Below are positions 11,097 through 20,556 of a stretch of 64,000 nt of DNA, one piece after another; the first letter of the stretch is position 1; each line of letters begins with the position of its first letter. The DNA is taken from assembly GCA_001897435.1 (NCBI GenBank), contig MKSV01000007.1, forward strand, positions 1,302,001-1,366,000, read 5' to 3'. The notes under the pieces are model-generated. The model did no database searches and was not told where the DNA came from. It was given only the letters and a program-made list of their open reading frames with translations. Origin of the DNA: Acidobacteriales bacterium 59-55. GTDB lineage: Bacteria > Acidobacteriota > Terriglobia > Terriglobales > Acidobacteriaceae. A program made the position numbers and the translations under genes.

Positions 11097-12110
11097 TTAC
11101 CGGGACACCGGAGGAGCGGACGCAATCGCCTGCACAATTTCTGCCGGTAGACCGAACCGTACATTTTCCGGCATGACTTCCACCTCGTCGACGGAGCCAT
11201 AGCCTTTGGTTTGTAAGTATTCCACGACATCCTTGACGAGAACCTCCGGAGCCGACGCCCCGGCGGTCACGGCGACTGTGCTCGCGCCATTCAGCCATTC
11301 CGGACGGATATCCTCCGCCTTGTCGATCAGGTAAGAGCTTGTGCCCAGGTTCTGCGAGACCTCCACCAGGCGGTTCGAGTTCGAACTGTTGCGTGAACCG
11401 ACCACCAGTACCACGTCCGCTCCGTGGGCGACATTCTTGACCGCCGTCTGCCGGTTCTCCGTCGCATAGCAGATGTCCTGCGCGTGCGGTCCGACAATGT
11501 TCGGGAACTTCTTCTTCAGCGCATCGATCATGTGGCGCGCCTCGTCCAGCGAGAGCGTGGTCTGCGTCAGGTAGGCCACCTTGTCCGGGTCCGGAACCAC
11601 CAGCGCCTCCACCTCTTCGACCGTCGAAACCACCTGGGTCACGGTTGGAGCCTCGCCCTGCGTTCCTTCCACTTCCTCGTGGTCGCGATGCCCCACCAGC
11701 ACCAGCGAATAGCCCTGCTTGGCGAACTTGATCGCCTCTACATGCACCTTGGTCACCAGCGGGCAGGTGGCGTCGATCACCTTCAGCCCCCGCTCCTGTG
11801 CGCGTTGACGCACCGCCGGCGAAACCCCATGCGCCGAGTAGATCACCCGCGCACCTTCGGGAACTTCATCCAGCTCGTTGACGAAGATTGCGCCCTTGGT
11901 TGCCAGATCGGTCACAACATAGCTGTTGTGCACAATCTCCTTGCGAACATAGATCGGCGCCCCAAATGTCTCCAGTGCGATTTTGACGACATCGATCGCC
12001 CGAACCACGCCTGCGCAGAAGCCGCGCGGCTTGAGAAGGAGAACCCGTTTGGTCTTTGTTTCGCCGCCGTTCTGATCCACCGCAGCATGGTCAAGTGTGG
12101 TTGTAGTCAC
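11097..12110 (-). CDS. ispH: 4-hydroxy-3-methylbut-2-enyl diphosphate reductase
   Basis: This 337-residue IspH/LytB makes IPP and DMAPP in the last step of the MEP pathway, using a [4Fe-4S] cluster. The cluster cysteines are C32 (RGFCAGV), the Cys of DATCPLVTKVH and the Cys of DICYATENRQ. The SNSNRL substrate loop is present. It heads the hopanoid operon, so isoprenoid precursor supply and triterpenoid synthesis are co-expressed. Confidence 0.96.
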   Translation of the reverse strand: MTTTTLDHAAVDQNGGETKTKRVLLLKPRGFCAGVVRAIDVVKIALETFGAPIYVRKEIVHNSYVVTDLATKGAIFVNELDEVPEGARVIYSAHGVSPAVRQRAQERGLKVIDATCPLVTKVHVEAIKFAKQGYSLVLVGHRDHEEVEGTQGEAPTVTQVVSTVEEVEALVVPDPDKVAYLTQTTLSLDEARHMIDALKKKFPNIVGPHAQDICYATENRQTAVKNVAHGADVVLVVGSRNSSNSNRLVEVSQNLGTSSYLIDKAEDIRPEWLNGASTVAVTAGASAPEVLVKDVVEYLQTKGYGSVDEVEVMPENVRFGLPAEIVQAIASAPPVSR

Positions 12111-12272
12111 GTCTCTCAGTATACCGCGTCAGCACCGGATCTGGCGTCGGATTGAACCACGGATGGTGCAAAAGCAGGCACACGAACAGCTCCGGAAACC
12201 GACGCCCGGCCGCGCGGCCTCTTCGCCTGTGCCCGTTAACCACTCTCTTACAAGTCTTTTGTGGAGAATGAC

Positions 12273-12428
12273 CTACAGATTTCCTCCGACACATCCGGCA
12301 TGTCCGCAATTGCACTTCAAGGTCGTCATTCCCTTGGCGTTTTCGCAGTAGCTCGAGCAATATTTCTTGCCTGCTTCGGGAACGCAGCTACAGCCTTCCA
12401 TCGCACACTTTTTGGGTTGATTCGTCAT
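12273..12428 (-). CDS. Small prokaryotic metallothionein-like protein
   Basis: This is a 51-residue protein with eight cysteines (positions 8, 13, 15, 24, 28, 39, 41, 46) and one His in the pattern CxxxxCxC...YCSSYC...CNCGHAGC. That is the layout of bacterial metallothioneins, which bind Zn, Cd or Cu. The start at 12428 is supported by a strong GGAGGG site 7 bases upstream; the in-frame extension to 12488 has no such support. It lies about 160 bases upstream of ispH on the same strand but is probably a separate unit. Confidence 0.85.
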   Translation of the reverse strand: MTNQPKKCAMEGCSCVPEAGKKYCSSYCENAKGMTTLKCNCGHAGCVGGNL

Positions 12429-12534
12429 CGTCGATCCCTCCATGTCGATTTTCGAGCGCTTGCTGGTCTGTCGGATGCCTCGCACCACGGAGAAGGATGT
12501 GCCGTCAGAGTAATTCCCCTGCGGGTACCGGAGA

Positions 12535-12600
12535 GTTTGGAGACGAATAGCTCGATACCTTGGTTTTAATATTCAGATAGCGTACAGCACAACAACTTAG
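12535..12600 (+). pseudogene. 3' remnant of a second methyltransferase gene
   Basis: Read in frame, bases 12541-12600 encode RRIARYLGFNIQIAYSTTT then TAG. The intact methyltransferase (14383-15105) has KRIAQDLGFNIQIAYSTTT at bases 14941-14997. The DNA match includes a 24-base identical block starting TTTAATATTCAGATAGCG. No other part of the gene is seen upstream, so this is the tail of a lost paralogue. Confidence 0.82.
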
Positions 12601-12626
12601 CGGATTTTGTATTTATAAGGAGCCCC

Positions 12627-14357
12627 ATGAAGCGAATTCTTTGTCTATTGGTCCTGGCTCTGCCAATGATGGCGCAAACTCCCCTGAAGCCGCTGCCCTT
12701 TCCTGTTTTCAGGGCACTCGATCAGAGCGGCAAGCCACTTGCCGGGGGGCTGCTGTATAGCTATACGGCCGGGACGAGCACTCCCCAAGCTACCTATACG
12801 GATGCATCAGGGGTTACGCCAAATACGAATCCGGTTGTTCTTGATTCAACGGGTTCGGCTAAAGTCTTTCTCAGCAATTCTGCATATAAGTTTATCCTGG
12901 AAGATCAGTTTGGAGTCATCCAATGGACCGTTGATGATATTGTTGGCGGCCCAGCAGCGTCCATCTCGCCTACTCCTACAAGTAGCCAGACAATCACGCA
13001 GCCGGCAGGAACCTCGCTGAATGTGAATATCCTCAACAACGTCTATAACGCTGCGATGTTCTCTGGGAGTGATATCGGGGCCAAGATCAATGCCGCAATC
13101 GCCGCAGTCGGGTGTGGAACGGTCATCGTCCCAGCCGGAACCTACCCTTACACAACCACGATTATTAAACCGCGATGCATTCTTCTCAAGGGGCAAGGAC
13201 TGATTGCGACTAAGCTCAACTATTCATCGAACTCCGGCGTCGCGATTGTCGTGGGCGATTCGGCGAGCGGGACGCAATACGGCGTAGGCGGAATTGAAGG
13301 CCTGGCATTTGTGGGCACGAGCACAGGCTTAGGGACCACAAACACGTCGGTGGGCCTGTGGATTGGTGGCGATCCGGCGTGGGGAGTTCCTTGCGGTGGA
13401 AGCGGGACTTCAGGCGTCATCCCCTGCAACTACAACGGAGACAACCAGGCATTCACCGGCGTCGGAGTTTCAGGATTCGAAATAGGGATGAAGACAGCCA
13501 ACAACGCTTATGTCGATACCTTCACCAGTTCAAATATATTTGCGAACTGGTTTGGAGTTTCGCAAGCTGCCAATTCATTCAATGCGGGAGAAAACAATCG
13601 ATTTGTCGCGTCGGACGTGTTCAACAATACCGGAGGGGGGTTCTTCTCCGCAAATAGTTGGAAGTTGTTTGGGACTTCAATTGATTTCAACAATGATGGC
13701 ACATCGACGACACTGGCTACTCATGCGCAGATCATTGACACAGGTTATGAGTGTTATGGTTGCCATGCAGAGGGCTGGAGCGGAGCAATTTCTACAGGAA
13801 ATCAACCGTTTAGCTGGTTCGGCGGCACGATCCTTCTGGACTCAACCGCGTCGATCATCGACCCTGTAATTGTTTCGAGTAGCGCTGCTAGTATTTCATC
13901 GATGATGACTGGAGCAAGTATCTTCTCAGGGCATGCCGTGACCGCACTGGCAGGAATGACTGGCGGGGGGCAATCTTCTGTCTACATTTCCGGATTGTCC
14001 GGCAATGGCAACGGCACTATCGCCGCGACACTTAGTCCTGGGAGCAACCCGGGGTTCAAATATCTCAATCCGAATTTCCAGTTTATCGACGGGGGCGGCC
14101 AGACCGTTAACGGTGGGCTCACTCTCGTGCAGAACTCTAGCGGATGGCAGGAATGGCGGAACACGAATACCAGCGTCGGTGGAGTAAAAATCACACCGCT
14201 CAATAATCATTCTATTTTTATCAATGACACCACTATCAATGCTAATTCCTTTGACTTGACCGTACATAAGATCATTCCTGCAAATGGGTATTCGGGCACT
14301 TGCGCTTCTGGAACCACGATTACCGTAGTAAGTGGAATCATCACCGGATGCGTATAG
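12627..14357 (+). CDS. Secreted right-handed beta-helix protein with a phage-tail-like N-terminal domain
   Basis: This 576-residue protein begins with a signal peptide (MKRILCLLVLALPMMAQ). Residues about 25-105 contain ALDQSGKPLAGG, YSYTAGTSTPQATY and AYKFILEDQFGVIQWTVD, which resemble a domain common near the N-terminus of phage tail proteins. A pectate-lyase-type start (GAKINAAIAAVGCGTVIVPA, about 150-170) leads into a Gly/Ser/Thr/Asn-rich beta-helix, with a short Cys-containing end (GTCASGTTITV...GCV). The region is clearly less GC-rich than its surroundings, which suggests transfer. No catalytic residues can be assigned; binding or lysis of a surface polysaccharide is possible. Confidence 0.75.
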   Translation: MKRILCLLVLALPMMAQTPLKPLPFPVFRALDQSGKPLAGGLLYSYTAGTSTPQATYTDASGVTPNTNPVVLDSTGSAKVFLSNSAYKFILEDQFGVIQWTVDDIVGGPAASISPTPTSSQTITQPAGTSLNVNILNNVYNAAMFSGSDIGAKINAAIAAVGCGTVIVPAGTYPYTTTIIKPRCILLKGQGLIATKLNYSSNSGVAIVVGDSASGTQYGVGGIEGLAFVGTSTGLGTTNTSVGLWIGGDPAWGVPCGGSGTSGVIPCNYNGDNQAFTGVGVSGFEIGMKTANNAYVDTFTSSNIFANWFGVSQAANSFNAGENNRFVASDVFNNTGGGFFSANSWKLFGTSIDFNNDGTSTTLATHAQIIDTGYECYGCHAEGWSGAISTGNQPFSWFGGTILLDSTASIIDPVIVSSSAASISSMMTGASIFSGHAVTALAGMTGGGQSSVYISGLSGNGNGTIAATLSPGSNPGFKYLNPNFQFIDGGGQTVNGGLTLVQNSSGWQEWRNTNTSVGGVKITPLNNHSIFINDTTINANSFDLTVHKIIPANGYSGTCASGTTITVVSGIITGCV

Positions 14358-14382
14358 GAATTATTGCTGTATCTTTACGAAC

Positions 14383-15105
14383 ATGGCTAATATCGAGGAA
14401 CTCCAGAGCATCGAGTTGGCGGTTTGGGACAAGCTCCAGCATGAGGATTGGCTTTCGAACTTATCGAATAAATTCTCAGAACTGCGCTGGCTATTGCCAA
14501 AACTCACGGCCCATGAGGGTAAATTTCACGGTTCGATTCTCGAATTAGGAGCTGGCGAGGGCTGGGCCTCCTCCGTCGTCAAGCGGATGCACCCCGAAGC
14601 ACTTGTTATTGCCTCGGACATAAGCCCCGCAGCTATTGGCGGAATAGGTAAATGGGAAAAGATATTCGAGGCTAAAGTCGATGCTCAAATCAGTTGCAGA
14701 AGCTACTCGGTGCCACTGCCGGACAGCAGCGTGGACTTGATATTCAGCTTTCAAGCTGCGCATCACTTCATTTTGCAGAAAGAGACTCTTCACGAGGTCA
14801 AAAGGCTTCTCAGGCCTGGGGGGATTTGTATGTACCTCCATGAGCCTTCCTGTCGGGAATATATCCACCCAGCGGCCAAATGGCGAGTCAACCATAAGCG
14901 ACCGGAATGCCCCGAGGACTTGCTCGTTATTGAACGTATGAAACGAATTGCTCAAGACCTCGGCTTTAATATTCAGATAGCGTACAGTACAACAACGCTG
15001 AATCGCGGCGTCGTCGAAGGGGTCTACTACAAAGCCTTGTCCGCATTCCCCTTTTTGTGCGATTGGTTGCCATGCACCGCCGATTTTATCTTTACGAAGC
15101 AATGA
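14383..15105 (+). CDS. Class I SAM-dependent methyltransferase
   Basis: This protein of about 240 residues has SAM motif I ILELGAGEGWASSV, an acidic motif II end VIASDIS, VDLIFSFQAAHHF as motif III/IV and the LLRPGGICMYLHEP post-motif. This is the Methyltransf_11 layout. The ATG at 14383 follows the beta-helix gene stop by 25 bases; GTG 14332 is an alternative overlapping start. The base composition is low-GC like the gene before it, so the two form one island. The substrate is unknown; modification of an exopolysaccharide or glycan is plausible from context only. Confidence 0.82.
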   Translation: MANIEELQSIELAVWDKLQHEDWLSNLSNKFSELRWLLPKLTAHEGKFHGSILELGAGEGWASSVVKRMHPEALVIASDISPAAIGGIGKWEKIFEAKVDAQISCRSYSVPLPDSSVDLIFSFQAAHHFILQKETLHEVKRLLRPGGICMYLHEPSCREYIHPAAKWRVNHKRPECPEDLLVIERMKRIAQDLGFNIQIAYSTTTLNRGVVEGVYYKALSAFPFLCDWLPCTADFIFTKQ

Positions 15106-15184
15106 TCTAAAAGAACACTCCCAAACAACCGCCCTTTCAGGCTCGTGTCCGATTGGTCTCACTGCCTAAATAGGGGAAATTGCT

Positions 15185-16879
15185 CTACCGGCTGCTCTTC
15201 AGCAGCTGCTCCGCATGTTTCATGCTGGTCTCGGTCAGCTTCGCCCCGCTGAGCATCCGGGCGATCTCCTGCGTCCGCTCGCTCTCCTCCATGCGCCGGA
15301 CATCGGTCTGCGTCCGCCCCCGCTTCTCAGTCTTCTCAATAAGAAAATGCTGGTCGCCAAACGCCGCAATCTGAGGCAGATGCGTGATGCACAACACCTG
15401 CTGCCCCTCGGAGAGCGTCTTCAGCTTCCGCCCCACCGCCTCCGCCGCCCGCCCGCCGATGCCGATATCGATCTCGTCGAAGACCAGCGTCCGCGGCAGC
15501 GGCGCTTTCTTCTTTCGCCCCGCCCCGGCCGAAGCCCCCTCCTCCACCGTCACCTTCAGGGCCAGCATCACCCGCGACATCTCACCCCCCGACGCAATCT
15601 CGTGCAACGGCTTCAGCGGCTCGCCCGCGTTGGTCGCAATCAGGCACTCGACCCGATCCCATCCATGCGCCGTCCATACCTCCCGCGACTGTTCCGCCGT
15701 GACCTCAATCCTGAACCGTGTACTCATCGCCAGATCGTTGATCTGTCCCTCGGCCAGCTTCTCCAGCTTCTTCGCCGCATCCTTCCTGCGAGCGGTCATC
15801 GCAGTTGCCGCCGCCTGGTATACCGCCGCATCCTGCTCCTGCTTCGTCTTCAACTCCAGCAGCAGCGCGTCCCTGTTCTCCACCTCGGCCAGCCTCCGCG
15901 ACGCCTCCGCGCCAAACGCGATCACCTCGGCCAGCGTCTGCCCATACTTGCGCTTCAGCCGGTCGAGAGCCGCGAGCCGGTCTTCAATCTCCTCCAGCCG
16001 ACCGGGCGCGGCGTGAATATTGTCGGCAAAGTCGCGCACCCCGGCATCCACATCCTCGACCGCCGCCTTGGCCGCCGCCAGCTGCTGCGCAGGCTCCTGA
16101 AACCGCGCGTCGTAGCGAGCCAACTCTTCCAGATGCTTCACCGCCGCACCCAGCGTCGTCTCCGCCGAGTTCTCCGACTCATAGAGCAGCTCATGCGCAC
16201 TCATCGCCGCCGTATACAGCTTCTCGGCGTTGCCCAGCACGCGCTTCTCGGCCTCCAGATGAGCGTCCTCATCCTCGGCAGCCAACTCAGCCTGCTCGAT
16301 CTCTTTACTCTGAAAACGCCACAGATCGGCCATGCGCAGGCGGTCCTGCTCGGCCGATTGCAGTTCATCGAGCTTGTCCGTCGTCGCCCGCCACGCCGCG
16401 AACGCCTCGGCCACCGCGTCGGTCGATATCCCGCCGAACCGGTCCAGCAGAATCCGCTGCTGCGCCTGGTCGAACGAGCCCAGCGTCTCGCCCTGCGAGT
16501 GCACCAGCGCCAGTTCCGGCGCAAGCTGCCGCAACACGCTCACCGTCGCCGGCTGATTGTTGACAAACACCCGCCCCTTGCCGCCCGCCGCAATCTCGCG
16601 CCGCAGCAGCACATGATCGGCATCGGCATCGATGCCGTTGGCCTCGAGGATCGCCGTCACCCCCGGCGTCATCTCGAAGACGCATCCGACGACCGCCTTG
16701 TCGGCCCCATGCCGAACCACGTCTGCCGACGCCTTGCCGCCCAGCAGCAGCGCCAGAGCGTCGATCAAAATCGATTTGCCCGCGCCGGTCTCCCCCGTGA
16801 GCAGGTTCAATCCCAGCCCGAAGTTAGCGACCGCACGGTCGATCACAGCATAGTTTTCCGCGCGCAATTCCAGCAGCAT
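15185..16879 (-). CDS. recN: DNA repair ATPase RecN
   Basis: This 564-residue SMC-like protein takes part in double-strand break repair. It has Walker A GETGAGKS near the N-terminus, a long coiled-coil middle, the signature ASGGEMSRVMLALK and Walker B LVFDEIDIGIGGRAAEAVG. ATG 16879 has a GAGG element about 6 bases upstream and gives the canonical MLLELRAENYAVID start and the usual RecN length. It is divergent from the tol operon. Confidence 0.95.
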   Translation of the reverse strand: MLLELRAENYAVIDRAVANFGLGLNLLTGETGAGKSILIDALALLLGGKASADVVRHGADKAVVGCVFEMTPGVTAILEANGIDADADHVLLRREIAAGGKGRVFVNNQPATVSVLRQLAPELALVHSQGETLGSFDQAQQRILLDRFGGISTDAVAEAFAAWRATTDKLDELQSAEQDRLRMADLWRFQSKEIEQAELAAEDEDAHLEAEKRVLGNAEKLYTAAMSAHELLYESENSAETTLGAAVKHLEELARYDARFQEPAQQLAAAKAAVEDVDAGVRDFADNIHAAPGRLEEIEDRLAALDRLKRKYGQTLAEVIAFGAEASRRLAEVENRDALLLELKTKQEQDAAVYQAAATAMTARRKDAAKKLEKLAEGQINDLAMSTRFRIEVTAEQSREVWTAHGWDRVECLIATNAGEPLKPLHEIASGGEMSRVMLALKVTVEEGASAGAGRKKKAPLPRTLVFDEIDIGIGGRAAEAVGRKLKTLSEGQQVLCITHLPQIAAFGDQHFLIEKTEKRGRTQTDVRRMEESERTQEIARMLSGAKLTETSMKHAEQLLKSSR

Positions 16880-17035
16880 GAAGGCCTCAGACGATGAACG
16901 TACCGCGAGAATAGCAAAAGATGGCAAACCTCGTGCAAGGCATCGATTTGCCGTCGCCGGGGCATCACGGCAGATGCCCCCTGCCTGCATTTCTCCGCAA
17001 CCTCGATTTACACTAACGACTGGTGATCAATAACT

Positions 17036-17815
17036 ATGCTCTGGACCTTCGCCCTTGCACTCCTCCAGGAAGACATCTCCAACTCGCTCCCCGCGGCAGC
17101 CTCCAACAGCGCGCTGGTCGAGATGGTTCACAACAGCGGACCTGTCGCCTTCACGGTGCTCGTCATCCTGCTCATCGGCAGCATCTTTTCCTGGGCCATC
17201 ATGTTCTCCAAGTGGTCGAGCTTCCGTCGCGCGCAGATGCAGGGCCAGCGCTTCGTCCGCGCCTTCCGCAAATCCAGCCGCCTGAGCGAGATCGCCGCCG
17301 TCGCCGAGCAGTTCAAGCCCAGCCCGCTGGTCGCCGTCTTCACTGAGATTCACGACGAGTACCAGCGCCAGAACGGCGGCCGCGGCCTGCCGCGCAACCC
17401 CGTCGCCCTTGAGCGCGCCGCCCAGACCGCGTCGAGCGAAGCTCTCACCGCGATGGAGAAGAACATGACGTGGCTGGCCACCATCGGCAACATCGCCGTC
17501 TTCGTCGGCCTCTTCGGCACCGTCATGGGCATCATCGACGCCTTCCACGGCCTCGGCACCGCGGGCGCCGCCACCCTGCGCGCCGTCGCCCCCGGCATCT
17601 CCGAGGCGCTGATCACCACCGCCGCCGGCCTGGTCGTCGCCATTCCCGCCGTCATCGGCTACAACCAGCTCACCGCGCGGCTGCGCGAGTTCGCCTCACG
17701 CATGGACGATTTCGGCCGCGAACTGCTCAACGCCATCGAAAACTCTGCGCTACTCACGCCGCCTCCCACGCAACAGCCCCAACAACCCGAGGAGCCGCGC
17801 CGGAGGTCCTTCTAG
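17036..17815 (+). CDS. tolQ: TolQ/ExbB-family proton channel subunit
   Basis: This 259-residue inner-membrane protein has three hydrophobic segments (about 36-58, 140-165 and 185-210), with the family motif TAAGLVVAIPAVIGYN in the last. With TolR it forms the proton-driven motor that powers the Tol-Pal system. It is the first gene of a co-directional run ending at cpoB, so it is called TolQ rather than ExbB by context. Confidence 0.92.
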   Translation: MLWTFALALLQEDISNSLPAAASNSALVEMVHNSGPVAFTVLVILLIGSIFSWAIMFSKWSSFRRAQMQGQRFVRAFRKSSRLSEIAAVAEQFKPSPLVAVFTEIHDEYQRQNGGRGLPRNPVALERAAQTASSEALTAMEKNMTWLATIGNIAVFVGLFGTVMGIIDAFHGLGTAGAATLRAVAPGISEALITTAAGLVVAIPAVIGYNQLTARLREFASRMDDFGRELLNAIENSALLTPPPTQQPQQPEEPRRRSF

Positions 17816-17817
17816 CG

Positions 17818-18234
17818 ATGGCCTTCTCCGTCAAGGGCCGCACCCAGACCTCGCTCGCCGAGATCAACGTCACGCCGCTGGTCGACGTCGTTCTTGTGCT
17901 GCTGCTCATCTTCATGCTGACCGCGCCCGTGCTTCAGTCCGGCGTCGTCGTCGCCATTCCCAAGACGCGCTCCGTCAACCAGCTCACCGAAGAGCGCATG
18001 GTCGTCACCATCGACAAGGACCAGAACGTCTTCCTTCAGGACAAGCCCGTCAACGTCAATGAGCTGCCTGCCCGCCTGCGCAGCGTCGGCACCGCCGAGC
18101 CATCCAAGCGCGTCATCTATCTGCGCGCCGACGAGCGGGTGCCCTTCGGCGCCTTCGCCTCCGTGATGGACGCAGTCAAGCAGGCCGGCATCACCAACAT
18201 CAGCATCGTCACCCAGCCGATCCAAGCCAAGTGA
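17818..18234 (+). CDS. tolR: TolR/ExbD-family motor subunit
   Basis: This 138-residue protein has one N-terminal transmembrane helix (about 19-41) carrying the proton-relay aspartate D23 in INVTPLVDVVLVLLLIF, followed by a periplasmic domain. ATG 17818 has a GGAGG site 11 bases upstream inside the end of tolQ, whose stop is 2 bases before. It partners TolQ. Confidence 0.93.
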   Translation: MAFSVKGRTQTSLAEINVTPLVDVVLVLLLIFMLTAPVLQSGVVVAIPKTRSVNQLTEERMVVTIDKDQNVFLQDKPVNVNELPARLRSVGTAEPSKRVIYLRADERVPFGAFASVMDAVKQAGITNISIVTQPIQAK

Positions 18235-18292
18235 GGACCGGGTCATAGCTACTCACCTCCAATACAGTCGCGACACCGGCCCCGGTGAGAAT

Positions 18293-19042
18293 ATGCGCGG
18301 CAACCTTGTCGGCTCGCTTGTCCTGCACGGCCTGGTCGCCGCGGTTATCTTCGGCTGGGCCTTCATCTTTCGCTCCTACACGCCGCCCTGGGGCGAACAG
18401 GCGTCGAACGCCGGAGCTATCCAGGCCACCATGGTCGCCTCGCTCCCGCTTCCGCCCAAACAGCGCGATCTCGACACCGGCGTGCTCACCTCGGAGAGGC
18501 CAAGTCCGGCTCCGCTCATCGCAAAAGAGAAGACCGAGCCGCCGCCCACGCCGCATGAGGTTCCCATCCCCACCAAAGCGGCGAAGCCTCCCAAAATCGC
18601 TCCCAAGGAAACCCCGCAGCCGCCCAAGCACGTTCAGCCCGTGCCGCCGCAGCCGCAGAAGGCTGCCACCGGTGACACCGGCGGCATCCGCATTCCCCAG
18701 GCGACCACGGATGTCAAGAACGGCACCGCCAGCATGAGCGTGCAGAATCGCACCTTCGGAGCCCGCTTCGCCTACTACGTCAACATCGTCAACCGCACCG
18801 TCGCGCAGAACTGGTACACGCAGGAGGCAGACCCCATCGCCTCGAACGGCAAGAGCGTCACCATCGTCTTCGATATCAACCGCGAGGGCATCCCCTCCAA
18901 CGCCCGCATCGAGACCCGCAGCGGCTCCCCGACTCTCGATACCTCGGCCATGCGCGCCCTGCAGCGCGTCGACGGCTTCGGTCCGCTGCCCCAGGGCGAT
19001 CACATTACCGTGGAGTACACCTTTAATTACCGTCGGCAATAA
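18293..19042 (+). CDS. TolA/TonB-type energy transducer
   Basis: This 249-residue protein has one N-terminal membrane anchor (LVLHGLVAAVIFGWAFIF), a long Pro/Lys/Glu-rich periplasmic linker (about 75-130) and a C-terminal TonB-like domain (FGARFAYYVNIVNRTVAQNW, then VTIVFDINREGIPSNARIE and TVEYTFNYRRQ). It should carry the TolQR force across the periplasm. It holds the tolA position but its C-terminal domain reads like TonB, so the symbol is left blank. Confidence 0.88.
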   Translation: MRGNLVGSLVLHGLVAAVIFGWAFIFRSYTPPWGEQASNAGAIQATMVASLPLPPKQRDLDTGVLTSERPSPAPLIAKEKTEPPPTPHEVPIPTKAAKPPKIAPKETPQPPKHVQPVPPQPQKAATGDTGGIRIPQATTDVKNGTASMSVQNRTFGARFAYYVNIVNRTVAQNWYTQEADPIASNGKSVTIVFDINREGIPSNARIETRSGSPTLDTSAMRALQRVDGFGPLPQGDHITVEYTFNYRRQ

Positions 19043-19103
19043 CGTGTTTATTATCATTTGCAAATACCCTGCGTCTAAATATTTGCATCTACCATAGGAG
19101 AGA

Positions 19104-20477
19104 ATGTTTAGCCCAGTCCGTACCTCCACTCCCACACCCGCGCGGCTGCCCTTCTGCATGGCAGTCCTTTGCCTCCTTGTGCTCGGCGCCTCCTCTCTGC
19201 ACGCGCAGGACTGGTTCAAGACCGAGACCTCGAGCGGAGCCTCCAGCATCCGCATCGCCGTGGCCGATTTCAAGCCCCTCTCCACCGATCCCCAGACCGC
19301 CCCCTTCAAGCACACCTTCGATACCACGCTCTTTAATGACCTCACCAACGCCGGCATCTTCGACGTGGTCTCAAAGAGCCTCCAGCCGCAGTCCACCCCC
19401 GGCGCGCCGGCGGAGATCAATCTCCAGCAGTGGTCCACGGCTCCGGTATCGGCGGCCATGGTCGCCTTCGGCGGCTTCAGCGTTCAGGGCGGCAGAGTCA
19501 TCTGCAACGGCTACCTCTTCGACGCCAAAAATACGCAGTATCCCCAGGTGCTAGCCAAGCAGTACAACGAGGCGGCCTCCGAGGACGCAGCACGCCAGAT
19601 CGCCCACCGCTTCGCCGATGAGATCATCTTCCGGCTCGGCGGCGGCACCCCCGGCATCGCCGAGACGAAGATCTATTACGTCAAGATGGCCGGCGGCAAC
19701 AAGGAGATCTGGGCAATGGACTATGACGGCGCCAATCAGCATCCCGTCACCCATCTCGGCACCATCTCCATCTCTCCCCGCATCTCGCCCGACAACTCGC
19801 GCCTCGCCTTCTCCTCCCTGGGCAAGAACGGCTTCCAGATCCGCATGTTCTCCCTTCTCCTCAACCGGATGGTCAACTTCCCCGCCGCCGGAGGCACCAA
19901 CCTGTCGCCCGCGTGGTCACCCAACGGCAAGGATGTCGCCTACTCGTCGTCCCGCACCGGTGACCCCGAGATATGGATCGCCGACGCCAACGGCGGTCTG
20001 GCGCGCCGCATCACCAGCTTCCGCGGGCCCGATGTCTCGCCCACCTACAATCCCAAGACCGGCTCCCAGATCGCCTGGGTCAGCGGCCGCACCGGCCTTC
20101 CGCAGATCTACATCATGGACGCCGACGGCTCCGCCGTGCAGCGCATGACCGACGGCGGCTATGCCTCTTCGCCCTCGTGGTCGCCCAACGGCCAGTTCCT
20201 CGCCTTCGCATGGAATCGCAAGTACGGCCCCGGCGCTCCCGGCGGGCAGGACATCTACGTCATGGAGATCGCCACCAAGCGCTGGATTCAGCTCACCCAC
20301 GACGGCGGCCCCTGCGACTTCCCCTCCTGGTCGCCCGACGGCAGGCACATCGTCTACGCCAATAGCGCCAACGGAAGGGCGTCTCAGACCAGGATCTGGT
20401 CCATGCTCGCCGACGGTACCCAGAAGCATCCCCTTACCGGCGCCGGCACGGACATGCCAAACTGGAGTTGGAAGTAG
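19104..20477 (+). CDS. tolB: Tol-Pal system beta-propeller protein TolB
   Basis: This 457-residue periplasmic protein has a signal peptide ending near SSLHAQ, a TolB N-terminal domain (about 45-180) and a C-terminal propeller of PD40 repeats with recurring SP.WSPNGK/SPDGR motifs (for example SPAWSPNGKDVAYSSSRTG). TolB binds Pal and outer-membrane partners. It lies 61 bases after the TonB-like gene in an AT-rich gap that might hold its own promoter. Confidence 0.95.
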   Translation: MFSPVRTSTPTPARLPFCMAVLCLLVLGASSLHAQDWFKTETSSGASSIRIAVADFKPLSTDPQTAPFKHTFDTTLFNDLTNAGIFDVVSKSLQPQSTPGAPAEINLQQWSTAPVSAAMVAFGGFSVQGGRVICNGYLFDAKNTQYPQVLAKQYNEAASEDAARQIAHRFADEIIFRLGGGTPGIAETKIYYVKMAGGNKEIWAMDYDGANQHPVTHLGTISISPRISPDNSRLAFSSLGKNGFQIRMFSLLLNRMVNFPAAGGTNLSPAWSPNGKDVAYSSSRTGDPEIWIADANGGLARRITSFRGPDVSPTYNPKTGSQIAWVSGRTGLPQIYIMDADGSAVQRMTDGGYASSPSWSPNGQFLAFAWNRKYGPGAPGGQDIYVMEIATKRWIQLTHDGGPCDFPSWSPDGRHIVYANSANGRASQTRIWSMLADGTQKHPLTGAGTDMPNWSWK

Positions 20478-20556
20478 TTTTTCTGCCTGACCCGCGGACT
20501 CGCTCCGCGGTTAACCTCTGATTGTTTTGAGATACTGCTTTTAACATGGGAGATAG

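Noticed and set aside
11065-11298. N-terminal extension of squalene-hopene cyclase into ispH
   Set aside because: It overlaps the ispH coding region and reads as Arg/Gly/Ser-rich antisense-like sequence; ATG 11064 fits the family length.
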